The position numbers and the translations under genes are program-made. Under the pieces are notes generated by a model, which searched no databases, had not been told where the DNA came from, and saw only the letters and a list, made by a program, of their open reading frames with translations. Below are positions 18,724 to 29,251 of a stretch of 64,000 nt of DNA, in pieces; the stretch's first letter is position 1, and each line of letters starts with the position of its first letter. Source of the DNA: Nitrospira sp. (GTDB lineage Bacteria; Nitrospirota; Nitrospiria; Nitrospirales; Nitrospiraceae); the NCBI GenBank assembly GCA_024331125.1, contig JANDJI010000002.1, positions 1 through 64,000 of the forward strand, in the 5' to 3' direction.

Positions 18724-19420
18724 AGGTTCCTCGTCTGGGTTTATAGCCGCGCAGGGCGTCTTCGACCAGCCGTCTCATCCGTTCCTGTTGCGTCTCGATG
18801 TCTTCGGTCGCGTCCATGGTCAGCAGGCCGAACTCATCGACGATCTTGTCGTACTCGGCCAGGATGCGCGACTGAAACAATCTGAAGCTTTCCGTGATGT
18901 CCGGACTGAGGTTCAGATCCATGCCGGCTTCGTAATATTTGAACTGGCCGCGCGTCCCATGCACGAGCCGGGAGATCGCCACCTCGATCGGGACGTTGTA
19001 ATAAAAGGCCATGTCCGGCTTGATGGCGAACGCGTACACTTTTCTGATCCACTCCCGCGACACGCCGCGCACCACGTCGCGCGCGAACGCCGTGTACATG
19101 TAGCGGTCCGCCAAGACGAGCATGCCGGCCTTCAGCGGAGGGAGAATGTGATGGTACAGCCGGCTCGCGAAATCCGCGGCGTGAAGCAGGCTGAACGTCG
19201 TCGGCGTGAGGCTCTTCGTCTTTTTGCCCCGCTTCGTCGTGTCCTTGACCAGATCCGACGAATTCCACTCGGTGAAAAACACCTTGTGGCCCTTCGCCTC
19301 GAGCCACTTGTGCAGGAGGAGCAACTGCGTGCTTTTCCCGGATCCATCGATGCCCTCGACGATGATGAGTTTTCCGGGATAGGGGTGGGGGGGAGATTTC
19401 GTCTGATCTTGCGCCGTCAT
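18671..19420 (-). CDS. Thymidylate-kinase-like nucleotide kinase
   Basis: 249 residues. P-loop GIDGSGKST (23-31) is intact, and the DRY motif ADRYMYTAFARD matches the substrate-binding DR motif of dTMP kinases. The protein is longer than bacterial Tmk (about 210) and differs in its lid, so the actual substrate is not certain; this may not be the housekeeping Tmk. ATG 19420 overlaps the ppx stop (ATGA), which places it in a ppx-tmk-tmk operon. Confidence 0.85.
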   Translation of the reverse strand: MTAQDQTKSPPHPYPGKLIIVEGIDGSGKSTQLLLLHKWLEAKGHKVFFTEWNSSDLVKDTTKRGKKTKSLTPTTFSLLHAADFASRLYHHILPPLKAGMLVLADRYMYTAFARDVVRGVSREWIRKVYAFAIKPDMAFYYNVPIEVAISRLVHGTRGQFKYYEAGMDLNLSPDITESFRLFQSRILAEYDKIVDEFGLLTMDATEDIETQQERMRRLVEDALRGYKPRRGTYGRRTLFWRRFDVPRSE

Positions 19421-20970
19421 CCGAGAGACGCTCCTTGCGGGATTTCCGAAAACCGGACGGGGCGGCGGAAGACCTGTTCGAACAAATCGGAACGGTTCTT
19501 GGCCGCCCAAAGCTCCATTTCCGCGTCGCCCGAGATCGTGGCTTCAATCGATGCGGTTTTTCCGAGCTTTACATTCAACGTATGAACAACGGAGAAATGG
19601 GTTCGATCGAGTCCGTCCGCAATGCGCAGCAAGGAGGACAGGACCTTCACCACGCGGCGCAAGGCCGGGGACAGGCTCTCGAATCCCTGGTGCTTGATGG
19701 AGGGCAGGGCGCGGCGGTGATAGCGGGCGACGTTGGCCATGACCTCGATTTCAGAGGCGGTAAATCCTTCCAGATCGCTGTGTCTGATCAAATAGTAGGC
19801 GTGCTTATGATGCTGCCGCGCGTTGATCAGATAGCCGATATCGTGCAGCATGGCGGCGTACTCGAGCCAATCGCGTTCCTGTTGCCCGAGCCGATGCCAC
19901 GGTCGCGTTTGATCGAAGAGACGAAGGGCCAGCGCCGCCACTTGAAGCGAATGAACCTCGGGCGCTCGACAACGCCGGACCAGCCGCATCACGCTTCGGC
20001 GGCGGACGTCGGGGATCTCCCGCTCGGCTTCCAGCCCCTCACGATGGCGGACGATGAAATCGTAAATCACGCCTTCGCGGATGGCCTTGTCGCACAGCGT
20101 CATTTCGTTCAGCCCCAGCAATTCCATCAGGCATCGGAGCACGACGGCCGCCGGCAGCAGCGTGTCGGCGCGTTTGGGGTCCAGGCCCGGCATCGCCAAT
20201 CGCGCCCTCAGCGAAGACCGTGCCAATTCCGTTTCCAGCGATCGCAGATCTTTGAGCGAGACCGTGGCGAGATTGTGCTGAGGCAGCGGCCGTCCGGTTT
20301 GTTTGATGTGAATCACTTCGGCCAGATTGCCGGCCATGCCGGAGGTCGCCACCAGCCAATCAAATTGTTTGGTCGGAAACGTGTCGATCGCCGCCCGGAT
20401 CTGATTCGTCACCGTCTCTTCGAGCACGCGCAGCATGGGCGTGGGCGGGGGCGTTTTTGAAAGAAACTGATCCGCCAATCGGATGGCGCCCAATTTGAGG
20501 CTTTTGGCGTGCAGCATTCTCTCCCGATTGCCCGCGATCAGCTCCACCGAGCCTCCTCCGACATCGACGATCAGCGCCGGCTTCTCCGGGAGCGCGATGC
20601 TGTTCTTGACTCCCAAATAAATCAGCCTCGCTTCCTCCGTTCCGCTGATGACGCGAACGGTCAACCCGGTATGTTCCTCGACCATGCTCACGAACTCGCC
20701 GCCGTTGCGCGCCTCGCGCACCGCGCTGGTCGCGACCGCCGCCATCCGGTCGAATCCTTTGTTGCGGGCGAGGGTGACGAGCGTTTTGAGAATCGACAAC
20801 GCCCGCGCCATCGCCTCGTCGGACAGTCGTCTCGCGGCGAAGGCGCCGTCGCCCAGGCGGGTGACGTCTTTGAAACGATCGAGGATTTTGTACCCGGCGT
20901 CCGGCAGGATTTCGGCCAGCACCATGTGGATGGAATTGGTCCCGATGTCGATGACGGCGAGTTTAGCCAC
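19417..20970 (-). CDS. ppx: Exopolyphosphatase / pppGpp phosphatase (Ppx/GppA) with HD domain
   Basis: 517 residues. The N-terminal actin-like Ppx/GppA domain starts AVIDIGTNSIHMVLAEI and has LIVDVGGGSVELIAG; a C-terminal HD-type helical domain (about 320-510) shows AAMLHDIGYLI and ANVARYHRR. The family hydrolyses polyphosphate or pppGpp from the end. Length matches E. coli Ppx/GppA. It heads the three-gene minus-strand run with the two kinase-like genes, which suggests phosphate or nucleotide stress metabolism. Confidence 0.93.
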   Translation of the reverse strand: MAKLAVIDIGTNSIHMVLAEILPDAGYKILDRFKDVTRLGDGAFAARRLSDEAMARALSILKTLVTLARNKGFDRMAAVATSAVREARNGGEFVSMVEEHTGLTVRVISGTEEARLIYLGVKNSIALPEKPALIVDVGGGSVELIAGNRERMLHAKSLKLGAIRLADQFLSKTPPPTPMLRVLEETVTNQIRAAIDTFPTKQFDWLVATSGMAGNLAEVIHIKQTGRPLPQHNLATVSLKDLRSLETELARSSLRARLAMPGLDPKRADTLLPAAVVLRCLMELLGLNEMTLCDKAIREGVIYDFIVRHREGLEAEREIPDVRRRSVMRLVRRCRAPEVHSLQVAALALRLFDQTRPWHRLGQQERDWLEYAAMLHDIGYLINARQHHKHAYYLIRHSDLEGFTASEIEVMANVARYHRRALPSIKHQGFESLSPALRRVVKVLSSLLRIADGLDRTHFSVVHTLNVKLGKTASIEATISGDAEMELWAAKNRSDLFEQVFRRPVRFSEIPQGASLG

Positions 20971-21127
20971 TGAGGGAACAGCCTCTAGGATGACGTCGGC
21001 ACAACCGTGCCCGGACCATAAAGAACGGGCGCCCGCCTGTCAAGCACGGACACATTAAGGTTGTGTTACAAGCGGGCGCGCTCCGAGGAGACGGTTCGAG
21101 CGGATCGGCCGTGATCCGGCGAAGGCG

Positions 21128-21676
21128 TTAGTCTTTGACGACGAAGCGAACGCTCCGGTTTCTCTGCATGCATTCGCTTGTGTGTTCAACACACAGGGGA
21201 CGATCCTTCCCGTAGCTCGTGGTTTTGAGATCGACGGCCAGCCCCAACTCCTGGAGATAGTTTTTCACGCTTCTGGCCCGGCGCTCTCCCAAGACGAGAT
21301 TATAGGCGGATGTTCCCACTTCATCGCCGCGGCCTTCGAGCACGACGTGGGCGACGCGGTCTTGTCTCAGCCGCTTGGCGTTCAAATCCAACGCAGTCAG
21401 CGCATCCGGTCGCAGGATGTCCCGATCAAAGTCGAAGAGAATGTCCAACAAGGATTCGCGGGATGCGCCCGACGTACCTTCCCCACCCAAGTCGCCCTGG
21501 CTTGCCTTGGCGGCCAGGCTGCGATCGACTTCCTTGATCGGCTGCTGCGCGATGCGTTCCGCGCGGCCCGCACGGTCGGCGCCCTTTCCCGACCCCGATC
21601 GACTGGCGCAACCCGATGCAAACAGCATGGCGATGATCACCGTTCCGACCGTTCCGACGTATCCCGCGTGCCGCAT
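21128..21676 (-). CDS. OmpA/Pal-like peptidoglycan-associated lipoprotein
   Basis: 182 residues. The N-terminus is a lipoprotein signal with lipobox-like LFASGC (Cys about 23). The C-terminal OmpA-like domain (about 75-180) has ILFDFDRDILRPDA, LEGRGDEVGTSAYNLVLGERRA and SYGKDRP, the peptidoglycan-binding core. In canonical Pal the motif is GHTDERG; here it is GRGDEVG. It anchors the outer membrane to the wall. 157 bases separate it from ppx. No tol genes are visible nearby. Confidence 0.88.
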   Translation of the reverse strand: MRHAGYVGTVGTVIIAMLFASGCASRSGSGKGADRAGRAERIAQQPIKEVDRSLAAKASQGDLGGEGTSGASRESLLDILFDFDRDILRPDALTALDLNAKRLRQDRVAHVVLEGRGDEVGTSAYNLVLGERRARSVKNYLQELGLAVDLKTTSYGKDRPLCVEHTSECMQRNRSVRFVVKD

Positions 21677-21709
21677 AAACCCTCCCTCCTCGTTAAAACG
21701 GCATGGTGT

Positions 21710-24700
21710 TTATTGGATGGACATGGATTTGAGCCGTTGATACACCGCTCGGCTGCCCGAGAACCGTTCCCACTTGAGTATCTCCAGAGAATCATCGACG
21801 TAGTGCGGTGTTCGCATGCCGTTTAAGACGCACGTGACACCCGGCGTGCCGGCCGTGATCCAGAGCGCCTTGCGCGAGAGAGATTCGGAGCGCCGACTCT
21901 CCGGTATCAATGGGTCGGTGGCCTGCGCGATTGCGGCGGCCCTCGATCGGCTTCGCTCGGTCGCCTCCTTACGCAGGCCGCGCAAGAGAACGTTCAGTTC
22001 CTCCGCATACCGATCACGCCACGCTTCCCATCGTTCCGTCATCGCGTCCGTCACCTGCCGCGACACGAGCTGCACCGATCGGTTGATGTGCGGAATGATG
22101 CCCTGCTGCTCGATCTGTTCCCACTCTTCCAGCCCGCGGATCAGCGGGCGTAGGCGCCGTAATTCCTGAGACCAATTGAACAAATCCGCCGGCATCGCGC
22201 CTTGACCGGTTGATTGGAGCAGCGGTGCAATCGAGTCGCGGTATTCTTGCTCGATTGCGCCGACAGCGTCAAGCCGTCGGTCCACGTCGATGTCGGCGTC
22301 ATCGAGGGGGAGGTCCGCCAATCGCACGAGGCCCCCTTGCGGGGTCGGCACGGCGTTAAGGGGACGGTTGACGAGCACGGCAAGGCCGGTCTCTTGAGCC
22401 AGTTCCAGGACTGTCTGCCCATTGGATAGGCCTGTATTTGGTGTCAGAGTTCCGCCGGACTCAAACAGGTTCATCGGGAATTGAATGACCTGAAAATGGT
22501 GAGTTCGGGAGCCGATTGACTGGGCCGCGGCCTGCGCGGCCTCCAGCAGGGAAGCCGGTGAGACTGCTTCAAGCTCATCGGGAGGGGATGTCAGCGTGTT
22601 CGAAGAAACCCCGTACCACTGGAGGCGGCCCGCCGCCACTTGTGATTCCAAATAAACAAAGGCCTGTTGGATCCGGCTGTAAAACGTCTTGCGCAGTGAC
22701 GTCCGGTCACGTTCCCCTCGTCGCGCCGCGTCCAACAAAAAATATTCCGGGTTGTGCAACAGACACGCGTCCAAGGTGGCCAGACCCAGCCGGTCCAATG
22801 ACAGAATCAATTGATCGGCCAGGAATTCCGGATGGATCGAGTGCCAAATACCCTCGCCATATTTCACCGTGTCGGGGTAGGGACGGCCTGACCGTTCTCG
22901 GATCTCCGCGTATTTCAAGGTGTGTCCTTGGATGTAGCCGATTTTGGAGACGACGATCACTTCTTCCCGCCGCAAGTCTCCCGCCGCGATCAGCTCCGCC
23001 AGGACGGAGCCCACCAGCCGTTCACTGTCACCGTCCATGTAATTGGTCGAGGTGTCGATGAGATTGCACGAGGTCCGCAAGGCCTTTTTGAGGGCTTCTC
23101 GATGGTCGGGCTCCTGGGTGTGAACCCGGTAGGTGCCGAATCCCAAGCGGGTCACCGTGAGTCCCGTCGCGCCGAAGGCAGTGAACCCATTGGCCAATGA
23201 TGAGTCGCCGGTTCGCCCGATGACGCGAGCCGCGTATGACGCGGTCCCTTCGGCGGTGGCGCGACCGGGAAGAGCGGCGGTTTTCAGGATCTTGGGTTCG
23301 CGGCCGTGTCGTTCGGTCGCGCCCCCGGACGACTCCACGGTATCGCGAACGTCGCGCGGATCCGTGATCGGTGCAAGACAACCGAAATGGCGGCAGACAT
23401 AGAGGGCCGGCTTGCCGTCAACGAGCCGCTTGCCCTGAAGCAGCGGTAACGAAGAGGTGGCGCCGGGAGCGAGCGTGGCGATGATGCGATTGGGGAGATA
23501 GATTTCGGCCACGGCTTGGCGAAGGGCGCGGAACCCTTCCTGGCGTTCTTCGCCGACAAACGCCAGCTCCACCGGTCCGTCGGTCAAAAAATCGACGACC
23601 GACAGGGTTTTGGCGAAGGCCTTGGGATAGCGGGAGATTTGCCGTCCGTAGGCGCGGATGGCCCCAACGGCCGCTTCGCGCCAGTCCTGCCGGTCGAAGT
23701 GAAACGACAGGCGGGCCAGGGCCGAGGCGGCGACCGCGTTGGCGCTGGGAGTCGCACCGTCATGTCCTTCTCGGGTCCGAAGGATCAGAGATTCATGCTC
23801 CCTCGCCGTGGTAAAGAATCCGCCCTGCGTGTCGTCATGGAAATCCTCCAAAATAAAATCGGCCAACCGTGCCGCCGCTCGGAGATACCGTTCATCGGCC
23901 CCCGCTTCGTAAAGGTCGAGCAATCCTTCCGCCAGATAGGCATAGTCCTCCAGATAAGCGTTCAAATGCGCGCGCCCGGCCCGGGACGTTCGCAGGAGCC
24001 GGCCGTCCGGTTTGGTGTGGGTCCGAAGAAGAAAATCCGCCGCCCGCTCGGCCGCTTCCCGGTAACGGAGGTTTCCGAACACCCTGGCCGCCTCGGCGAA
24101 GGCCGAGAGCATCATTCCGTTCCAAGCGGTGATGACCTTGTCGTCCAGCGCCGGCGGGATGCGCCGTTGACGGGCTTGATAAAGAACCGGCTTCACGCGC
24201 GCCGCCGTCTCCAGTAATTCATCCGGGGTCACGTTCAGTTGCTTGGCCACGTCTTCGATGGGGCGAAGGCGGTTGGGGATGCTCTTGTGTTCCCAGTTGC
24301 CCTCGTCGGTGATGTCGTAGAGGGCGCAGAATCGTGCGGCGTCCTCCCGGTCCGCGACCGCCGCGGAGATCTCCGCCGGCGTCCAGACGAAGAATTTCCC
24401 TTCGACTCCCTCCGAGTCGGCGTCGGTCGCGGAGTAAAAACCTCCTTCGGGATCGGTCATCTCTCGGAGGATGTAGTCAAGAACTTCCGCGGCCACTTGA
24501 CGGTAGAGGGGTTTGCGGGTCACCTGGTAGGCTTCGACATAGACCCGGGCGAGCAGCGCATTGTCGTACAGCATCTTCTCGAAGTGCGGCACGAGCCACC
24601 GATTGTCGGTCGAATAACGGGCGAACCCTCCGCCGACGTGGTCGTAGATCCCTCCGGCCGCCATCATATCGAGCGTTTTGGTGACCATGGCCAGAGTCTG

Positions 24701-25390
24701 TGCGTCCCCCGATCGGCGGTGGCTGCGCAGAAGGAGGGACAGCCCCGTAGCGGGTGGAAATTTCGGCGCGGCACTGAAGCCTCCGTAGGTCTTATCGAAC
24801 TCTTCTTCAAATTGCGCGACGGCTTCCTCCAGGGCCGTTTCACCGACGGAAATCGGAGGGGGAACCCGGCCGGCTTGCTTCAACCGTTCCGTCAACGTTC
24901 GGGCTTGGGCGTGAATGTCCGCCGAATTGGTTTTCCAGGCCTCGGCGATATGCTTGAGCACGGTGCCGAAACCCGGCCTTCCCCATCGATCTTCCGGCGG
25001 AAAGTAGGTGCCGGCAAAAAACGGTTCTTGATCGGGGGTCAAAAAGACGGTCATCGGCCATCCGCCGTTACCGTGGTTCATGGCGACGGTGGCCTGCATG
25101 TAGATCTCGTCCAAATCGGGTCGCTCTTCGCGATCGACCTTGACGCAGATGAATTCTCGGTTCATCACCTCGGCGATGGCTTCGTTCTCGAACGACTCCC
25201 GTTCCATGACGTGGCACCAGTGGCAGGAGGAATAGCCGATCGAGAGGAGGATGGGCCGGTTCGTGTCCTTGGCGGCTTTGAGCGCCTCCGGACTCCAAGG
25301 GTACCAATCCACGGGGTTATAGGCGTGTTGAAGGAGGTACGGGCTGGTTTCGTGAATGAGGCGATTAGGCCGTTTCGAGCTCGATGACAT
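21710..25390 (-). CDS. DUF255/YyaL-type thioredoxin-domain protein fused to aldo-keto reductase
   Basis: 1226 residues in one uninterrupted frame. Residues 1-about 690 are a complete YyaL-like protein: [20 protein letters not shown], a thioredoxin active site [10 protein letters not shown], then an (alpha/alpha)6-barrel-like region. From about residue 736 (DNA near 23185) an aldo-keto reductase begins, with [17 protein letters not shown] and all four catalytic positions visible: D in LIDTS, Y in TNYMDG, K in VSKIG, H in LLHNPEY. A further C-terminal helical region of about 150 residues follows. The start at ATG 25390 gives the family N-terminus. The two parts are normally separate proteins. 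Confidence 0.88.
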   Translation of the reverse strand: MSSSSKRPNRLIHETSPYLLQHAYNPVDWYPWSPEALKAAKDTNRPILLSIGYSSCHWCHVMERESFENEAIAEVMNREFICVKVDREERPDLDEIYMQATVAMNHGNGGWPMTVFLTPDQEPFFAGTYFPPEDRWGRPGFGTVLKHIAEAWKTNSADIHAQARTLTERLKQAGRVPPPISVGETALEEAVAQFEEEFDKTYGGFSAAPKFPPATGLSLLLRSHRRSGDAQTLAMVTKTLDMMAAGGIYDHVGGGFARYSTDNRWLVPHFEKMLYDNALLARVYVEAYQVTRKPLYRQVAAEVLDYILREMTDPEGGFYSATDADSEGVEGKFFVWTPAEISAAVADREDAARFCALYDITDEGNWEHKSIPNRLRPIEDVAKQLNVTPDELLETAARVKPVLYQARQRRIPPALDDKVITAWNGMMLSAFAEAARVFGNLRYREAAERAADFLLRTHTKPDGRLLRTSRAGRAHLNAYLEDYAYLAEGLLDLYEAGADERYLRAAARLADFILEDFHDDTQGGFFTTAREHESLILRTREGHDGATPSANAVAASALARLSFHFDRQDWREAAVGAIRAYGRQISRYPKAFAKTLSVVDFLTDGPVELAFVGEERQEGFRALRQAVAEIYLPNRIIATLAPGATSSLPLLQGKRLVDGKPALYVCRHFGCLAPITDPRDVRDTVESSGGATERHGREPKILKTAALPGRATAEGTASYAARVIGRTGDSSLANGFTAFGATGLTVTRLGFGTYRVHTQEPDHREALKKALRTSCNLIDTSTNYMDGDSERLVGSVLAELIAAGDLRREEVIVVSKIGYIQGHTLKYAEIRERSGRPYPDTVKYGEGIWHSIHPEFLADQLILSLDRLGLATLDACLLHNPEYFLLDAARRGERDRTSLRKTFYSRIQQAFVYLESQVAAGRLQWYGVSSNTLTSPPDELEAVSPASLLEAAQAAAQSIGSRTHHFQVIQFPMNLFESGGTLTPNTGLSNGQTVLELAQETGLAVLVNRPLNAVPTPQGGLVRLADLPLDDADIDVDRRLDAVGAIEQEYRDSIAPLLQSTGQGAMPADLFNWSQELRRLRPLIRGLEEWEQIEQQGIIPHINRSVQLVSRQVTDAMTERWEAWRDRYAEELNVLLRGLRKEATERSRSRAAAIAQATDPLIPESRRSESLSRKALWITAGTPGVTCVLNGMRTPHYVDDSLEILKWERFSGSRAVYQRLKSMSIQ

Positions 25391-25581
25391 GGCGCACCCT
25401 AGCACCGTGACGGGAACAGCGTCAATGAGGGGAGGCGGCCCTCTGTACCCTGTCACAGGAGGATGCCACGATCGATGACCATTGACTGATGACCGAGCCT
25501 TGATGGGACTCCCTCAGAGCATCACCTTGATTGCCTTGGTTTATGGTAGGCTTGACGAGAAAACAGGGAGGCAGGGCCCCG

Positions 25582-27030
25582 GTGATCGACGACGATCTCT
25601 CCTCCAACTACCGCCTCACCGTCAGGCTGGAATTGGCCAACCAACCCGGTGTCTTTGCCCGAGTGGCGACGCTCTTGGCCGAGGAGCAAGCGAACCTGGG
25701 GGCCGTCGATCTCGTGTCGGCGACCAAAGCCCGCCTGGTTCGCGACGTCACCTTCGACGTGCAAAACGAGGCGCACGGCGAACGGGTGTTGAATGGGCTG
25801 CGTCTGTTGCCGGACGTCGAGGTGATCTCGGCGTCCGATCGCATTTTCTTGCTCCATCTCGGCGGAAAAATTCGGGTGGAGGGCAAGGTGCCCGTCAAAA
25901 CCAGACATGCTCTCTCGATGGTCTACACGCCGGGAGTGGGCCGCGTCGCCGCCGCCGTCGCGCAGGACCCGGCCAAGGCCTACGTCTTCACGAGCAAGGG
26001 CAACAGCGTGGCGGTCGTGACGGACGGTTCGGCGGTGCTGGGGCTGGGCAATCTCGGTCCGGAAGCGGCACTCCCCGTGATGGAAGGCAAGGTGATGTTG
26101 TTCAAGGAATTGGCCGGTATCGATGCCTGGCCCCTGTGTCTCAACACGCAGGATCCTGATGAGATCGTCCGCATCGTGGAAGGTATCGCGCCCGGTTTCG
26201 GCGCCGTGAACTTGGAAGACATCAGCGCGCCCCGGTGTTTCGAGATAGAACGGCGGCTCAAGCAATCGCTTGAGATCCCGGTCATGCACGACGATCAACA
26301 CGGCACGGCCGTCGTCGTGCTGGCGGCGCTGGCCAACGCATTGCGGGTGACAGGAAAACGATTGGAGGAGGTGCGCATCGTCGTGAACGGTTTGGGGGCG
26401 GCCGGCATGGCCTGTTGCCGCATGTTGCTGGCTGCCGGTGTTTCGCGTCTGGTGGGGTGCGATCAACAAGGAATTATTCTGAAGGGTGATGCCGCCACGT
26501 TACAGGGGTGCCGGGATGACCTCGCCGCCTGTCTGACTCCGAACAATCCCCAAGGGTCTTTGCGTGACGCGTTGAAGGGTGCCGATGTCTTTATCGGTGT
26601 ATCAGTGGGAAATATCCTAAGCGCCGAAGATCTTGATGTTATGGCGCCGGATCGGATCGTGTTCGCCATGGCGAATCCCGATCCGGAGGTTCCACCCGAG
26701 CTCGCCCGGTCGCATTGCCGCATTTTCGCCACCGGCCGATCCGATTTCCCCAATCAGATCAACAACGCGCTCGCCTTTCCCGGTATCTTTCGGGGAGCCC
26801 TCGATATCCAAGCTCGCGAAATCAATGAAGCCATGAAGCTGGCGGCAGCCCATGCCATCGCCGGAGCCGTTCCCGAGGGGGCGCTGGGAGAGGAATACAT
26901 TATTCCCAGCCTCTTTGACAAAACGGTCGTGCCGAGAGTGGCACGCGCCGTGGCCATTGCCGCCAGGCAGACGGGGGTCGCCAGAAGGCGCGCCAAGGTC
27001 GGCGACGAGCCCGATTCCAATACCGTGTAA
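25582..27030 (+). CDS. NAD(P)-dependent malic enzyme with N-terminal ACT domain
   Basis: About 482 residues. An ACT domain (about 8-85: LELANQPGVFARVATLLAEE) precedes the malic enzyme: active-site Tyr in MVYTPGVGRV, Lys in VMEGKVML, metal ligands in NLEDISAP and HDDQHGTA, and Rossmann motif VNGLGAAGMA. It converts malate to pyruvate and CO2; the ACT domain suggests allosteric control by a small molecule. GTG 25582 was chosen because AGGGAGG lies 10 bases before it; an ATG at 25543 has no such site. The phosphotransacetylase domain of long malic enzymes is absent. Confidence 0.9.
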   Translation: MIDDDLSSNYRLTVRLELANQPGVFARVATLLAEEQANLGAVDLVSATKARLVRDVTFDVQNEAHGERVLNGLRLLPDVEVISASDRIFLLHLGGKIRVEGKVPVKTRHALSMVYTPGVGRVAAAVAQDPAKAYVFTSKGNSVAVVTDGSAVLGLGNLGPEAALPVMEGKVMLFKELAGIDAWPLCLNTQDPDEIVRIVEGIAPGFGAVNLEDISAPRCFEIERRLKQSLEIPVMHDDQHGTAVVVLAALANALRVTGKRLEEVRIVVNGLGAAGMACCRMLLAAGVSRLVGCDQQGIILKGDAATLQGCRDDLAACLTPNNPQGSLRDALKGADVFIGVSVGNILSAEDLDVMAPDRIVFAMANPDPEVPPELARSHCRIFATGRSDFPNQINNALAFPGIFRGALDIQAREINEAMKLAAAHAIAGAVPEGALGEEYIIPSLFDKTVVPRVARAVAIAARQTGVARRRAKVGDEPDSNTV

Positions 27031-27158
27031 GCCTCTGCATCGGTTTGGCGATTATTCCGTGTCGGCTTGTCGATGTGTCGGATGGGTGAGGCCAGGCCGG
27101 TCCTTCAGGACTTCCTTCCCGCTGTGTTACAATGCACCCGCCACCGGTGAGCTGAGCG

Positions 27159-27794
27159 ATGCCGTTTTCGATGAGCAAATATCTTAAGTTCCGTCAGGGG
27201 ATGCAGAACCGGATCGGGTCGCTGCGCTCCAAGACGGAAGAAAGTTTGGACGTGGCCGTCGACGTCATGATGGAAGAGCGGGTCGATGGGTTTTTTCGAG
27301 TCGAGCAAGGGCTGGAGGAGATTATCCGATCCCTCGCCGAAATTGAAGAGGAACTGGACGCGATCCGGGACCTGTCCGGAGCGATGCGCCTGGAGTCGCG
27401 GCTGGAATTTGTTGAAGACCGCTGGGACGAGTTTGACAGTGAGATCAGGGAGCGACCCAGGCGGCGGCGAAAAAGGCTCAACCTTGCCGATATTTTGAAA
27501 GCTGCCGGCGGAAACAGCGGAGCGGTCTCGGACCCTTCCGGGGGCGGTATTCATACGGCAATGGACGCCTATGCCGTCATGGGGTTGGAGTTCGGCAGTT
27601 CCCTCGCCGACGTGACGGCCGCGTTTCGCACAAAGGCGAAGCAGTTGCATCCCGACGCCAACAACGGTGATCGCAGCTCCGAGCCTGAGCTGCGCCGCAT
27701 ACTGGAAGCGTATCAATTTTTAAAAGAGTATTTGAGTTTGAGCAACGTCGATCCTCTGCGTCCGCCCGATCGTCCCTACAATCCGTCCGAATAG
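27159..27794 (+). CDS. J-domain protein with N-terminal coiled coil
   Basis: 211 residues. The first 100 or so are charged and helical (probably coiled coil), then a basic patch PRRRRKRL, then a C-terminal J domain (about 135-200) with AYAVMGLEFGSSLADV and the diagnostic HPD in KQLHPDANNG. J domains stimulate the ATPase of DnaK. There is no zinc-finger or substrate-binding DnaJ part, so it is a specialised co-chaperone of unknown client. It is followed after 12 bases by the RNase D gene. Confidence 0.82.
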   Translation: MPFSMSKYLKFRQGMQNRIGSLRSKTEESLDVAVDVMMEERVDGFFRVEQGLEEIIRSLAEIEEELDAIRDLSGAMRLESRLEFVEDRWDEFDSEIRERPRRRRKRLNLADILKAAGGNSGAVSDPSGGGIHTAMDAYAVMGLEFGSSLADVTAAFRTKAKQLHPDANNGDRSSEPELRRILEAYQFLKEYLSLSNVDPLRPPDRPYNPSE

Positions 27795-27806
27795 CGTCAC
27801 GGGCTC

Positions 27807-29015
27807 ATGGCGATACACCCTCCCTATTACATTGCGAACGCCAAAGCGTTGCGTGAGTTCTGCGAGCGATTGCAGGACAGCCCCCGGCTCGCCCTGGATA
27901 CCGAATTCGTCGGCGAAGACAGTTTCGTGCCCAAGCTCGAGCTGATTCAGGTCGCTACGGACGACCTCTCGGCGGTGATCGACTTTCCCGCCGTTCAAGC
28001 CGGCAATGCGCTGGATCTCTTCTGGGAAATCCTCTGCGACCCGGACATTGAAAAGGTCGTGCACGCGGGCCGGCAGGATTTGGATCTGTTCGCCGTCCAC
28101 GCCGGGCGCATCCCGAAACCGTTTTTCGACACGCAGATCGCCGCCGCGATGGTGGGGTACGGGGCGCAGGTCGCCTATGCCAGTCTTGTTCAGCGGGTTC
28201 ACGGCGCCAAACTGGATAAGGCGCACACGTTTACGAATTGGAGCGCCCGTCCTCTGTCTCATGATCAACTGGCCTATGCGCTCGACGACGTGACCTATCT
28301 GCTGGCGATCTATGATCATCTTCGCGCCCGGCTCTCCAAATTCGGCAGGCTTGAGTGGGCCGTCGAAGAATTTTCCCGTCTGGAGTCGGCCGTCGGAGAC
28401 ATGCGGCGGGATCCTCACGCGCGCTATCAGCGGGTGCGTGGGTGGGACACCCTCAAGCCCAAGTCGGCGGCCGTGCTCCGGGCCTTGGCGGCGTGGAGGG
28501 AAGACGAAGCCAAGCGTCGCAACAGTCCGAGGAGCCGCGTGATGCGGGACGAGGTCTTGCTTCAATTGGCGCGGCGCCCTCCGAGCACGGTTCAGGAACT
28601 GCGGGGCATCCGCGGCGTGCACGAATCGGAAGTCAACCGAAACGGCGAGACGCTGTTGGCCGTCATTGGCGCGGCGTTGGCGCTGCCCGCTTCCGAGTGG
28701 CCCGAAGTCCCGAGAGAACGGAAACCCGAGCCGGAATCAGCCGGGCTGTTGGAATTGCTGCAGGCGGTGCTCAAGGCCCGTGCTGCGCAGGAAGACATCG
28801 CTCCCGCCATGTTGGGAACGACGGCCGACTTGCAGGCTTTGGCCGAGGCAAAGACGAATTGCGCGACGATGGATCTTCCTCTGCTCAAGGGGTGGCGGAA
28901 ATCATTGGTCGGTGATCTGCTCCTTGATGTGTTGGATGGAAAGCTGGCCGTGAAGACCGATCCCCTTACCGGAACGGTGTCCTGGGTCCGGATATCGACG
29001 GAGAACGGACGGTGA
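27807..29015 (+). CDS. rnd: RNase D-like 3'-5' exoribonuclease
   Basis: 402 residues. The DEDD exonuclease domain has motif I LALDTEFVGEDSF, motif II HAGRQDLDLF and motif III ALDDVTYLLAIYDHL (DEDDy type). An HRDC domain follows at about 210-290 (RRPPSTVQELRGIRGVHESE). RNase D trims tRNA and other small RNA 3' ends. A second helical tail completes the usual length. Start ATG 27807. Confidence 0.92.
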   Translation: MAIHPPYYIANAKALREFCERLQDSPRLALDTEFVGEDSFVPKLELIQVATDDLSAVIDFPAVQAGNALDLFWEILCDPDIEKVVHAGRQDLDLFAVHAGRIPKPFFDTQIAAAMVGYGAQVAYASLVQRVHGAKLDKAHTFTNWSARPLSHDQLAYALDDVTYLLAIYDHLRARLSKFGRLEWAVEEFSRLESAVGDMRRDPHARYQRVRGWDTLKPKSAAVLRALAAWREDEAKRRNSPRSRVMRDEVLLQLARRPPSTVQELRGIRGVHESEVNRNGETLLAVIGAALALPASEWPEVPRERKPEPESAGLLELLQAVLKARAAQEDIAPAMLGTTADLQALAEAKTNCATMDLPLLKGWRKSLVGDLLLDVLDGKLAVKTDPLTGTVSWVRISTENGR

Positions 29016-29251
29016 GCTCGAATGAGTTCAACGTGTTTTTATGCAATTCGCGGTGAGAGGTTCCTCTCGTTTGTCACCCTTCCGTTCATCGTCTTGACGA
29101 GCGGCGTGTGTGCCGGTTCCTTGACGGCTTGAACGGCGCGCCCTCCGGTTGGGATCGGTTTCTCCGTGATTTTCGAAATGGAAAAAGCCGGCCGGTACTC
29201 TTCCCCCCTGCCGTGCGCCCCACCGCTGTGCGGAGGAGAATAAGCACGCCC

